Part shown: positions 58,718-64,000 of the stretch, piece by piece
Position numbering within the stretch: the stretch's first letter is position 1
Layout: every line of letters starts with the position of its first letter
Source: Terrimonas_A sp040509495
GTDB taxonomy: Bacteria; Bacteroidota; Bacteroidia; Chitinophagales; Chitinophagaceae
NCBI GenBank assembly: GCA_040509495.1
Contig: JBEVKW010000350.1
Location: 33,378-97,377 of the forward strand
Length of the DNA stretch: 64,000 bases
Direction of reading: 5' to 3'
Program-made: the position numbers and the translations under genes
The notes under the pieces: generated by a model
What the model was told of the DNA's origin: nothing
The model's input: only the letters and a program-made list of their open reading frames with translations
Databases searched by the model: none

Positions 58718-59962
58718 ATGCCGAAAGAAGACGCCAGAGAGTTTGAATTGCAATCGTTGCAGGAAACCCGTAAGCAAGTGACAGACGTTTACGGCAACCG
58801 CACGTTAGTTAGCGGAAGTGCGGTTGAAAAGTTCACGGTCATTCCTACCGGGATTTTCATCATGGATATGGCGCTGCTAGGCGGAGTTTGTGAATCGACC
58901 GGCAATTGCTTTTTTGGGTGGGAATCGTCTTCAAAAACGACTAACTGTTTGCGGGTTGCCGGACAGGCGCAAAAGAAATACCCCACTAAGAAAGTTGGAT
59001 GGATTGACTTGGACCCTATGGGGTTTCAACAGGAATGGGCTATGGCTCAAGGTTGCGACCCTGCAAGGGTGGAAATCGCCAGACCGGAACACGGAGAAGC
59101 AGCGGTTGACCTAGCTGATGTTTTGGCAAGAACCAGTGATATTTGCATGATTATCACTGACGGTATTGCGGGGTTCACTTCATACAAATACTTGGATGAA
59201 TCCGCTGACCGTGACCAAGTTTCCTACATCGCAAAAAACGTTGGAAAGTATTGCTCAAAGATGCGCATTGCGATGTCGGAAAGAAGCAAACTTCGCAATA
59301 AGCTGACCATTCTTTCAACTAACCAATGGCGCTATAAAATGGTGCTTATGGGGGATAACCGCACACTACCCGGCGGGACTCAGTCTAACTTCTTCCATCA
59401 AGTTATGTTAGAGTTCACGGCAAAGCCGTTCAACACGGCAAAGCCTAGTGACAAATCACCCGCCCTTGTGGATGCCTATGAAGGAACTTTCAAAACAAAG
59501 AAAGTGAAGGGTGCCAGTGGTATCCGTGAAGGCAGTTATACCATGATAACAGACCCCGCGCACAAGTTAGGTTACGGGGCGGTGGATGAAGCGGAAACAA
59601 TCGCGGCATGGGCTAGGAAAACCGGAGTGATTGAGGGACGGGGGAACAAACTGGTTGTTCCGCTTTATGAGGAATTGAACTTTACTTCCGTTGCTGATTT
59701 GATTGTCCGTATCAGGGAAGATGATGATTTCAATTTGTTTATGCAACAGGCCACGGTTTCCAAATGGAGAGCGACAAAAGGACTTTCACCATTCCCTGAA
59801 GACAACTATTTGTCAGGCGCAACCAAGCATAAGTATTTGGGAGGTAGTGGATTTGCAACAGTTGCGAAGACCATTTCACCGCCCCCGCCGGTTGTAGTTA
59901 ACAGCCCTGCCGCTCCGGTGAAACGCGTTCCTCTTAAACTGCCTATCAAACGGCCATCATGA
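58718..59962 (+). CDS. RecA-like recombinase with altered Walker A
   Basis: 414 residues. IPTGIFIMDMALLGGVCEST, the Walker A segment FFGWESSSKTTN (G67 to T75, canonical GESSGKTT with Gly replaced by Ser at 72), VGWIDLDPMGFQQEWAMAQG, MIITDGIAGF (Walker B), and the L2-like NQWRYKMVLMGDNRTLPGG with SNFFHQVMLEF follow RecA. The C-terminal tail is disordered with FATVAK and ends KLPIKRPS. It may still bind ATP, but the missing Gly is unusual. Adjacent resolvase and nuclease genes fit recombination-dependent replication. Confidence 0.75.
   Translation: MPKEDAREFELQSLQETRKQVTDVYGNRTLVSGSAVEKFTVIPTGIFIMDMALLGGVCESTGNCFFGWESSSKTTNCLRVAGQAQKKYPTKKVGWIDLDPMGFQQEWAMAQGCDPARVEIARPEHGEAAVDLADVLARTSDICMIITDGIAGFTSYKYLDESADRDQVSYIAKNVGKYCSKMRIAMSERSKLRNKLTILSTNQWRYKMVLMGDNRTLPGGTQSNFFHQVMLEFTAKPFNTAKPSDKSPALVDAYEGTFKTKKVKGASGIREGSYTMITDPAHKLGYGAVDEAETIAAWARKTGVIEGRGNKLVVPLYEELNFTSVADLIVRIREDDDFNLFMQQATVSKWRATKGLSPFPEDNYLSGATKHKYLGGSGFATVAKTISPPPPVVVNSPAAPVKRVPLKLPIKRPS
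59853..59867. repeat. dispersed palindrome copy, coding (FATVAK)
   Basis: TTGCAACAGTTGCGA, in the C-terminal tail of the RecA-like protein. Confidence 0.9.
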
Positions 59963-60333
59963 GTTTACGCGTTCCAAAGAAATTCGATACCAACAAAGGG
60001 AAGGCGGCTGCCTATGCTCCCAAACAGGAACGTCGGCTTGCGAAAAAATTAGGCGCGTCCCTTACCAAAGCGTCAGGTGCTCAATCTGAAAAAGGCGATA
60101 TTCGGCAACGGGGAATCTATCGGATTGAATGCAAATCGACTGAAAACAAGTCATATTCGTTGACTAGGGAGACCTACCACAAGATAGCTAGTGCGGCTGC
60201 CAGCGCCAACGAGATTCCTTGTATGACGGTTGATTTTCTTAACGAGAATGGCGGAGTTCAAGAGTCACTGGCTATCATTTCCGTAGAAAATCTGAAGTCG
60301 ATTCTTAAAGAATTGAGCAATGTTAGAGGATAA
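59959..60333 (+). CDS. PD-(D/E)XK-type endonuclease / resolvase-like
   Basis: 124 residues. KQERRLAKKLGASLTKASGA, EKGDIRQRGIYRIECKSTEN (about 46-65) gives the GD...E-C-K core of PD-(D/E)XK nucleases: D near 49 and E-x-K near 59-61. SYSLTRETYHKIASAA follows as in phage resolvase-like proteins. ATGA overlap with the RecA-like gene. Probably cleaves branched DNA; specificity not shown. Confidence 0.6.
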   Translation: MSLRVPKKFDTNKGKAAAYAPKQERRLAKKLGASLTKASGAQSEKGDIRQRGIYRIECKSTENKSYSLTRETYHKIASAAASANEIPCMTVDFLNENGGVQESLAIISVENLKSILKELSNVRG

Positions 60334-61150
60334 GCACATAGTCAATATCTTACGCTCGTATGATGAGGTAAGACAACGGGTTAGGATTGATCCTGACTTT
60401 GTGCATGTATCTACAATGGTTTCATGGTGCCAGCGGGAGCACGCACTGTCTTTGCGGTATCGTGACCAAAGCCCTGTCTATAAAACCCCTACTTCAAGCG
60501 ATACTATCACTTGGGAGATAGGCAGGGCTTTGGAGCGGAAAATAGTCAAAGCGTTCATCGCAAGCTACGGTCCGCAGAATGTTTTTGCTAACTGGACTTG
60601 CCCATGCAAATACTCGTTTTACACCGGGTTATATTTTCCCGGAATGCTGGCGGACTGCTGCAACCGCCCTTACGAATATGCGGAATATGTTGTAAAAAGT
60701 TCTAAATACCGCATTTCTGGAAGTCTGGATTTTAGCCTTTTGTATGAAGGTGAATTGATACCTTTCGAGATAAAATCAATCACTGATAGCGAAGCCGCAA
60801 AGACGGCCAAAAAGGCTTTCTCCATGCTCAAGGCGCCGTTAGGGGATCATTGCGTGCAATTGAGCCTTTACCGGAAATTGATGTCAGAAGCCGGCTTACG
60901 TTTCCCAATCGCCAATTACGGAAAAGTCGTATATGTGCGGAAAGAGCATAAGTTTTTCGACACTCCTTACAAGGTTTTCACCTTGGACTTCAAGCCGGGT
61001 AGCATTTGGGATATTCAGGCGGAAAATCTGAAACTCAGCGCATTGCCAGTGTTTGACACTTCCAAACTTCCGCAACGGCTTTGTATTAACCCTAACTCAA
61101 CACGCGCCAAAGCCTGTCCGCATGTAGGCGTGTGTTTTTCTTTGAAATGA
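60320..61150 (+). CDS. PD-(D/E)XK exonuclease, Cas4/RecB-like
   Basis: 276 residues. HVSTMVSWCQREHALSLRYR at the N terminus, GSLDFSLLYEGELIPFEIKS (about 133-152; D136, E149, K151) and HCVQLSLYRKLM (QxxxY motif) match the Cas4/RecB nuclease fold. Cys at the N side (WCQ), several in the middle (WTCPCKYS, LADCC) and ACPHVGVC at the end could bind an iron-sulfur cluster. Stop overlaps the RuvC-like gene (ATGA). Role in end processing for recombination is likely. Confidence 0.7.
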   Translation: MLEDKHIVNILRSYDEVRQRVRIDPDFVHVSTMVSWCQREHALSLRYRDQSPVYKTPTSSDTITWEIGRALERKIVKAFIASYGPQNVFANWTCPCKYSFYTGLYFPGMLADCCNRPYEYAEYVVKSSKYRISGSLDFSLLYEGELIPFEIKSITDSEAAKTAKKAFSMLKAPLGDHCVQLSLYRKLMSEAGLRFPIANYGKVVYVRKEHKFFDTPYKVFTLDFKPGSIWDIQAENLKLSALPVFDTSKLPQRLCINPNSTRAKACPHVGVCFSLK

Positions 61151-61746
61151 ACATCAGAAATTTACGGCTAGTCCGTTATAAAAAATTTGTTGGAATTGAT
61201 TTATCACTGAACCGAACGGGGATAGTGATACTGCAAGTTCCGGAAACGGACATTTGCAGCAGAAACGCAAAAGTTACAACCCGCATCATTGACTCCAAAA
61301 AGCTAAGAGGGTTTGAACGTTGGACCGTCATTAATAACACGATTTCGGATATAGTGAACGATTGCGAGTTTGCCGCGATTGAGCATTACGCCATGCATGG
61401 CAAGGGCAGGGCAGGGCTTCCGCTGGCAGAAATTGGCGGTATTGTCAGAAACACAATGTTCACTGCCCTTGGAAGGGATTTTGTTATGGTATCGCCTACC
61501 GTCGTAAAAAGTTTTATCGGAGAAGGCAATGCAGATAAACAAGATATGATTAACCGGGTGAAAACGTGGTTTGGGTTTGATACTGAAGACGACAATTTAG
61601 CGGATGCTTTCGTGCTGGCGAAAATTGCTCAATACTCAAACGCAAGCGGAAAATTCACTTTGGATGCGGAAAACTGTCCGTTGGCTAAGTTTCAAGTCCA
61701 AATGGTTTACGCAATTCCGGAATTCATGAAGAAAATCGGTTTTTAA
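61147..61746 (+). CDS. RuvC-like Holliday junction resolvase
   Basis: 199 residues from ATG 61147. FVGIDLSLNRTGIVIL (first catalytic Asp), FAAIEHYAMHGKG (Glu), GIVRNTMFTALGRDFVMVSP and a C-terminal DDNLADAFVLAKI (final acidic pair) reproduce the RuvC active-site order. Acts on branched DNA during packaging or recombination. Start set by ATGA overlap with the previous gene. Last gene of the recombination operon, followed by a terminator-like hairpin. Confidence 0.8.
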   Translation: MNIRNLRLVRYKKFVGIDLSLNRTGIVILQVPETDICSRNAKVTTRIIDSKKLRGFERWTVINNTISDIVNDCEFAAIEHYAMHGKGRAGLPLAEIGGIVRNTMFTALGRDFVMVSPTVVKSFIGEGNADKQDMINRVKTWFGFDTEDDNLADAFVLAKIAQYSNASGKFTLDAENCPLAKFQVQMVYAIPEFMKKIGF

Positions 61747-61776
61747 GTGAAACGTCCGCCCGCATTGCATTTTTTG

Positions 61777-61812
61777 TGCCAAAGCTGAAAAATTTCAATT
61801 TGGCATGGTTTT
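61777..61812 (+). terminator. terminator-like hairpin after RuvC-like gene
   Basis: TGCCAAA (61777-61783) pairs with TTTGGCA (61799-61805), with an inner GAAA/TTTC stem, followed by TGGTTTTT. Confidence 0.6.
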
Positions 61813-61827
61813 TGCATTGGGGAAAAT

Positions 61828-61842
61828 TTGCAACAGTTGCGA
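61828..61842. repeat. dispersed palindrome copy, cassette copy 2
   Basis: TTGCAACAGTTGCGA, upstream of the 61878 promoter; same form as the copy at 41405. Confidence 0.95.
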
Positions 61843-61877
61843 AAATGGAAAAAATTCCGAAAAATCGAAAAAACCAG

Positions 61878-61955
61878 TTGCGGACCGGAAAAACGTGGGC
61901 TAATCTCCACACGTTACCGCAAGTGACATTGACAACACCGACCAAACCGCAAGCC
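61878..61955 (+). promoter_or_regulatory. promoter and hairpin leader of 61956 gene (cassette copy 2)
   Basis: TTGCGG (61878-61883), 17-base spacer, TAATCT (61901-61906), then ACACGTTACCGCAAGTGACA containing a 5-pair GTTAC/GTGAC hairpin (one G-U) and ATTGACAACACCGACCAAA before the ATG. It matches the leader at 41449-41521; the hairpin keeps pairing despite base changes. Confidence 0.7.
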
Positions 61956-62267
61956 ATGAAAACCGCCAAACGCATCAATTCTTCGGATGAAAATCGTATC
62001 GCTACTAAAATCGCTTTTGACTGGCTGGATTATTGCTTGAACGCTATTTCTCGCGGCTTGAATCCCGGTAAACTTTCCGTGGCCATGGAGCAATCGTCTT
62101 ATATTCCGGGAACGATGGAATCAATGGGGTATATGACCGAAGTTCTTACGATGGCGGCTAAATCCCGGATTAAGCAATACGCTATTCGGACCGCAGTGGA
62201 TTACCTGAAAGGCGATAAAAAATACGAATCTGTAGCCGCTCATTTCAAGGCTCGCGCTAATGCCTAA
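61956..62267 (+). CDS. hypothetical protein (103 aa)
   Basis: ATG 61956 chosen; the frame extends to 61776 but that part crosses the palindrome, promoter and leader. Not recognised. Helical (ENRIATKIAFDWLDYCLNAI, RIKQYAIRTAVDYLKGDKKY). A small hairpin TCCC-GAAA-GGGA follows the stop (62272-62283). Confidence 0.6.
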   Translation: MKTAKRINSSDENRIATKIAFDWLDYCLNAISRGLNPGKLSVAMEQSSYIPGTMESMGYMTEVLTMAAKSRIKQYAIRTAVDYLKGDKKYESVAAHFKARANA

Positions 62268-62314
62268 AATTTCCCGAAAGGGACACCAAAACCCGGATAA
62301 TCAGTGACCGGGGG

Positions 62315-62351
62315 AGGGGGAGCGGGATACCCCAAACAAGCCGCTCCCCCT
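62315..62351 (+). terminator. GC-rich hairpin, possible terminator
   Basis: AGGGGGAGCGG (62315-62325) pairs with CCGCTCCCCCT (62341-62351), 11 perfect pairs, followed by CTATAACTTT, a weak T-tract. Confidence 0.55.
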
Positions 62352-62395
62352 CTATAACTTTCTCAATAAATTCAAAATCTTATCTTTCAAAAATC

Positions 62396-62575
62396 ATGAA
62401 ATCTTCCGAAAAAATCACATGGAGTGCGTCAAACGAATCCAACGCGATTCCCTGCTGCAAGGCAAAGACGGTGCGGGGAGCCATCCGGGCCGGACGCGCA
62501 ATGGTAAGGGGCGCATTGACACGTGGCGAGGGTCGCGTAAAAGTCTGGTGCGGGGAATACCTTAGTCAGGGTTGA
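62396..62575 (+). CDS. small basic Cys-containing protein (59 aa)
   Basis: MKSSEKITWSASNES...CC...KVWCGEYLSQG, with Arg/Gly repeats (RGAIRAGRAMVRGALTRGEG). Not recognised. Its AT-rich leader (TTTCAAAAATC-ATG) resembles other starts. The last five codons form the left arm of a 16-pair hairpin, so the stop lies within the stem. GC-rich compared with neighbours; it could instead be a structured RNA. Confidence 0.45.
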   Translation: MKSSEKITWSASNESNAIPCCKAKTVRGAIRAGRAMVRGALTRGEGRVKVWCGEYLSQG

Positions 62576-62598
62576 GCGTTCGTCAACCCTGACTAAGG
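62560..62598. repeat. perfect 16-pair hairpin
   Basis: CCTTAGTCAGGGTTGA (62560-62575), 7-base loop GCGTTCG, TCAACCCTGACTAAGG (62583-62598). No T-tract on either strand, so terminator, processing site or protein-binding site are all open. Confidence 0.8.
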
Positions 62599-62634
62599 GC
62601 CGGTGGCAAACTCTGGTGAATCATGCCTGATTTT

Positions 62635-62649
62635 TCGCAACTGTTGCAA
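62635..62649. repeat. dispersed palindrome copy, before 62668 gene
   Basis: TCGCAACTGTTGCAA, 18 bases before the preferred ATG at 62668; coding only if the ATG at 62623 is used (then read SQLLQ). Confidence 0.9.
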
Positions 62650-62667
62650 ACTCAACCGCTGAAACCA

Positions 62668-63042
62668 ATGTCTGAAAAAGCTTTTCTTGCCGTTCTCGAA
62701 ACTCTGGATTCTGAAATCGCTGACCCGTCCTTTGCCGATACAAGCAAAGAAACCCTCATGGCTGCATTCAGCCTTGCCAGCCGAATCCAAATGGCTATCA
62801 TGGAAGCCGCCCGCGAAAAGAATAGCCCACTCGACTTTATCAGGGGCGGGCATTACGGACAAGCAGCGCTCCTTTTGTTCCAGAAAAGACCGATTGGCTC
62901 CGATTTGTCCCTCATGGATTGCCGTGATTTTTGCCGTATGATTGAGGAAAAAATTAACCTTGGAATCAATATTGACGAAACCATTTTTGAGGTTAAGTGG
63001 AGCTACGTGACCGAAGGGCTTCACGGTCTTCTGAAAGTTTAA
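62668..63042 (+). CDS. hypothetical protein (124 aa)
   Basis: Start at ATG 62668 (MSEKAFLAVLETLDSEIADP) preferred, because the alternative ATG at 62623 would read through the palindrome, which elsewhere lies just before genes. Helical acidic protein, not recognised. Soluble. The large opposite-strand frame here is rejected. Confidence 0.55.
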   Translation: MSEKAFLAVLETLDSEIADPSFADTSKETLMAAFSLASRIQMAIMEAAREKNSPLDFIRGGHYGQAALLLFQKRPIGSDLSLMDCRDFCRMIEEKINLGINIDETIFEVKWSYVTEGLHGLLKV

Positions 63043-63063
63043 TTCTAACTCAAAATCGACATC

Positions 63064-63510
63064 ATGAAAGCTAAAAACGGATTTAGAAAAGGCGCTTACG
63101 CGGCTTCCTACGTTGAAAAAGGCAAGCTTGAGTTTCAGTCCGCTCCGACAAACACACATGAGGATGACGAATCGAAAACAGTTATTGGGTTGGTTGCGGG
63201 AACCGTCGATTTTGAAGGGAACCGCGATATTGAAACCGGAAGACCCTATTTGAACGCTAGTCAGCCGCTCCAAACCAAAGCCCATGTTACCGCGTTTTAT
63301 GCGCTGGCGGAGCATATCGAAGCCATACCGTTTCCCGGTTTGCCGGAGGAACTTGGAGCGGAAGCCGTCCGCTGCATTGAATGGCACAAGCGACAGGAGG
63401 AAAAAGCCGAACGGCTCGCCTTCAAGCGCTTCCGTCAGAAGAACGCAAAAACCCGTGATGGGTTTGTTCCCCGCTCCGGCAACGGCTGGAATTTCGTGAA
63501 CGGACGATAA
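63064..63510 (+). CDS. hypothetical protein (148 aa)
   Basis: Not recognised. Starts MKAKNGFRKGAYAASYVEKG; a mixed domain is followed by a charged helix (EWHKRQEEKAERLAFKRFRQ) and a polar end. A small hairpin TCCC-TAAA-GGGA (63516-63527) follows the stop, like the one after 62267, so the two units may share an ending. Confidence 0.55.
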   Translation: MKAKNGFRKGAYAASYVEKGKLEFQSAPTNTHEDDESKTVIGLVAGTVDFEGNRDIETGRPYLNASQPLQTKAHVTAFYALAEHIEAIPFPGLPEELGAEAVRCIEWHKRQEEKAERLAFKRFRQKNAKTRDGFVPRSGNGWNFVNGR

Positions 63511-63646
63511 CAATTTCCCTAAAGGGACGCACGCGAAGTGCGGGGGCGAAACCGGAGTGCCCATTCCCGGCGTAGGCTCAACCAAGGCAGCGATTGCCAG
63601 CGTATGCAAAAATCGTGAGTCAGTGGAGACTCGTTTCAAGCCACAA

Positions 63647-64000
63647 ATGGGAGATTTTCAAACCTTTACTAACTATTTTATATTCACAATTTGGACTGAC
63701 CTTTATAAAAATTGTCGTGCCCTTTCTTCCGCCGGAGTGTATCAGTTTTATGATAAATCGGAAGATGAAAGGGAGATACTTTCCTCATGTGATAAGAAGA
63801 CGGTTTTCTTTCATTTGCTGAAAAAACAAGGTCCATACTTGAGGAAGAATTTCAGGGAACGCGTTCAAGATACTGCTTTCACAATGTGGACTAGGCTGGC
63901 GCTTTACAAGGCTTACCAGTCGAAAGCAGTAAATCAATACTGCATAGAATTGCCCGGTATTAGTCGGGAACTAGTAGCAATCGTTTCCCCTCACATATTC
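63647..64000 (+). CDS. unidentified protein, 3' end outside window
   Basis: Open from ATG 63647 to the window end (118 codons, no stop). Helical, aromatic (DFQTFTNYFIFTIWTDLYKN) then charged (DKSEDEREILSSCDKKTVFF, LLKKQGPYLRKNFRERVQD). The frame stays open back to about 63501 with a GTG at 63557, so the start is uncertain. Not recognised. AT-rich compared with its neighbours. Confidence 0.55.
   Translation, partial: MGDFQTFTNYFIFTIWTDLYKNCRALSSAGVYQFYDKSEDEREILSSCDKKTVFFHLLKKQGPYLRKNFRERVQDTAFTMWTRLALYKAYQSKAVNQYCIELPGISRELVAIVSPHIF

Noticed and set aside
58748..58762. TTGCAATCGTTGCAG at the start of the RecA-like gene
   Set aside because: Core differs at two positions and symmetry is lost; not counted.
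61776..61955. N-terminal extension of the 61956 gene
   Set aside because: It would make coding sequence of a terminator, palindrome, promoter and leader that are duplicated at 41.4 kb before an unrelated gene.
62593..63639. 348-codon open frame on the - strand
   Set aside because: It is antisense to two credible + strand genes, spans a palindrome copy and a 16-pair hairpin, and the translation shows no recognisable domain.
1..64000. CRISPR array interpretation of the regularly recurring palindrome
   Set aside because: Spacing is irregular (hundreds to thousands of bases), the repeat is only 15 bases and lies in coding regions.

Overview
This window is part of the genome of a tailed bacteriophage with a contractile tail (myovirus morphology), or of a closely related prophage. 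It holds a nearly complete head and tail module followed by a DNA replication and recombination module, packed densely with many ATGA stop/start overlaps. The large terminase subunit, integrase, clear endolysin and RNA polymerase are not visible, and the window cuts a gene at each end, so the genome continues on both sides. I see no tRNA, rRNA or CRISPR array. No gene-free stretch exceeds 300 bases. Most start codons have an A/T-rich leader and no Shine-Dalgarno sequence, while several promoters are close to the sigma-70 consensus (TTGACA / TATAAT). The host cannot be named from this alone.

Layout. 1-1.76 kb: small genes of unknown function. 1.76-1.89 kb: an isolated promoter, structured RNA and terminator (putative small RNA). 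1.95-5.4 kb: uracil-DNA-glycosylase-like protein, zinc-binding-type protein, N6-methyltransferase-like protein, RNase HI. 5.4-19.4 kb: portal, Mu-F-like minor head protein, fibre and lyase/esterase proteins, XkdF-type protease, acidic scaffold candidate, major capsid protein, connector and head-closure proteins. 19.4-39.5 kb: tail completion, spike, baseplate W/J/I, DUF4815-like protein, tail X, a glycosyltransferase, a leucine-rich-repeat protein, sheath, tube, chaperones, tape measure, gpU and gpD. 39.5-40.2 kb: two membrane proteins. 40.3-41.3 kb: three small leftward genes. 41.5-46.7 kb: small genes plus a Ycf46-like AAA+ / Ycf35-like (DUF1257) / DUF2997-like cluster. 46.9-61.7 kb: O-like replication protein, loader-like protein, DnaB-type helicase, family A polymerase, primase, SSB candidate, SF2 helicase, RecA-like protein, two PD-(D/E)XK-like nucleases and a RuvC-like resolvase. 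61.9-64 kb: small accessory genes.

The most striking signal is a 15-bp near-perfect palindrome, consensus TYGCAACWGTTGCRA, found 39 times (36 with an exact GCAACWGTTGC core, against about 0.03 expected by chance). About half the copies lie in gene junctions, often 4-40 bases before a start codon. The rest are inside genes, almost always in disordered tails or domain linkers, where they are read as Ala-Thr-Val-Ala (16 cases) or Leu-Gln-Leu-Leu (3 cases) and never in the third frame. Three copies lie 7-10 bases upstream of a promoter-like -35 box, and two lie upstream of a duplicated promoter plus 5' hairpin cassette (41.4 and 61.8 kb). This looks like a genome-wide binding or recombination site system whose protein partner is not evident. 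Its function is inference.
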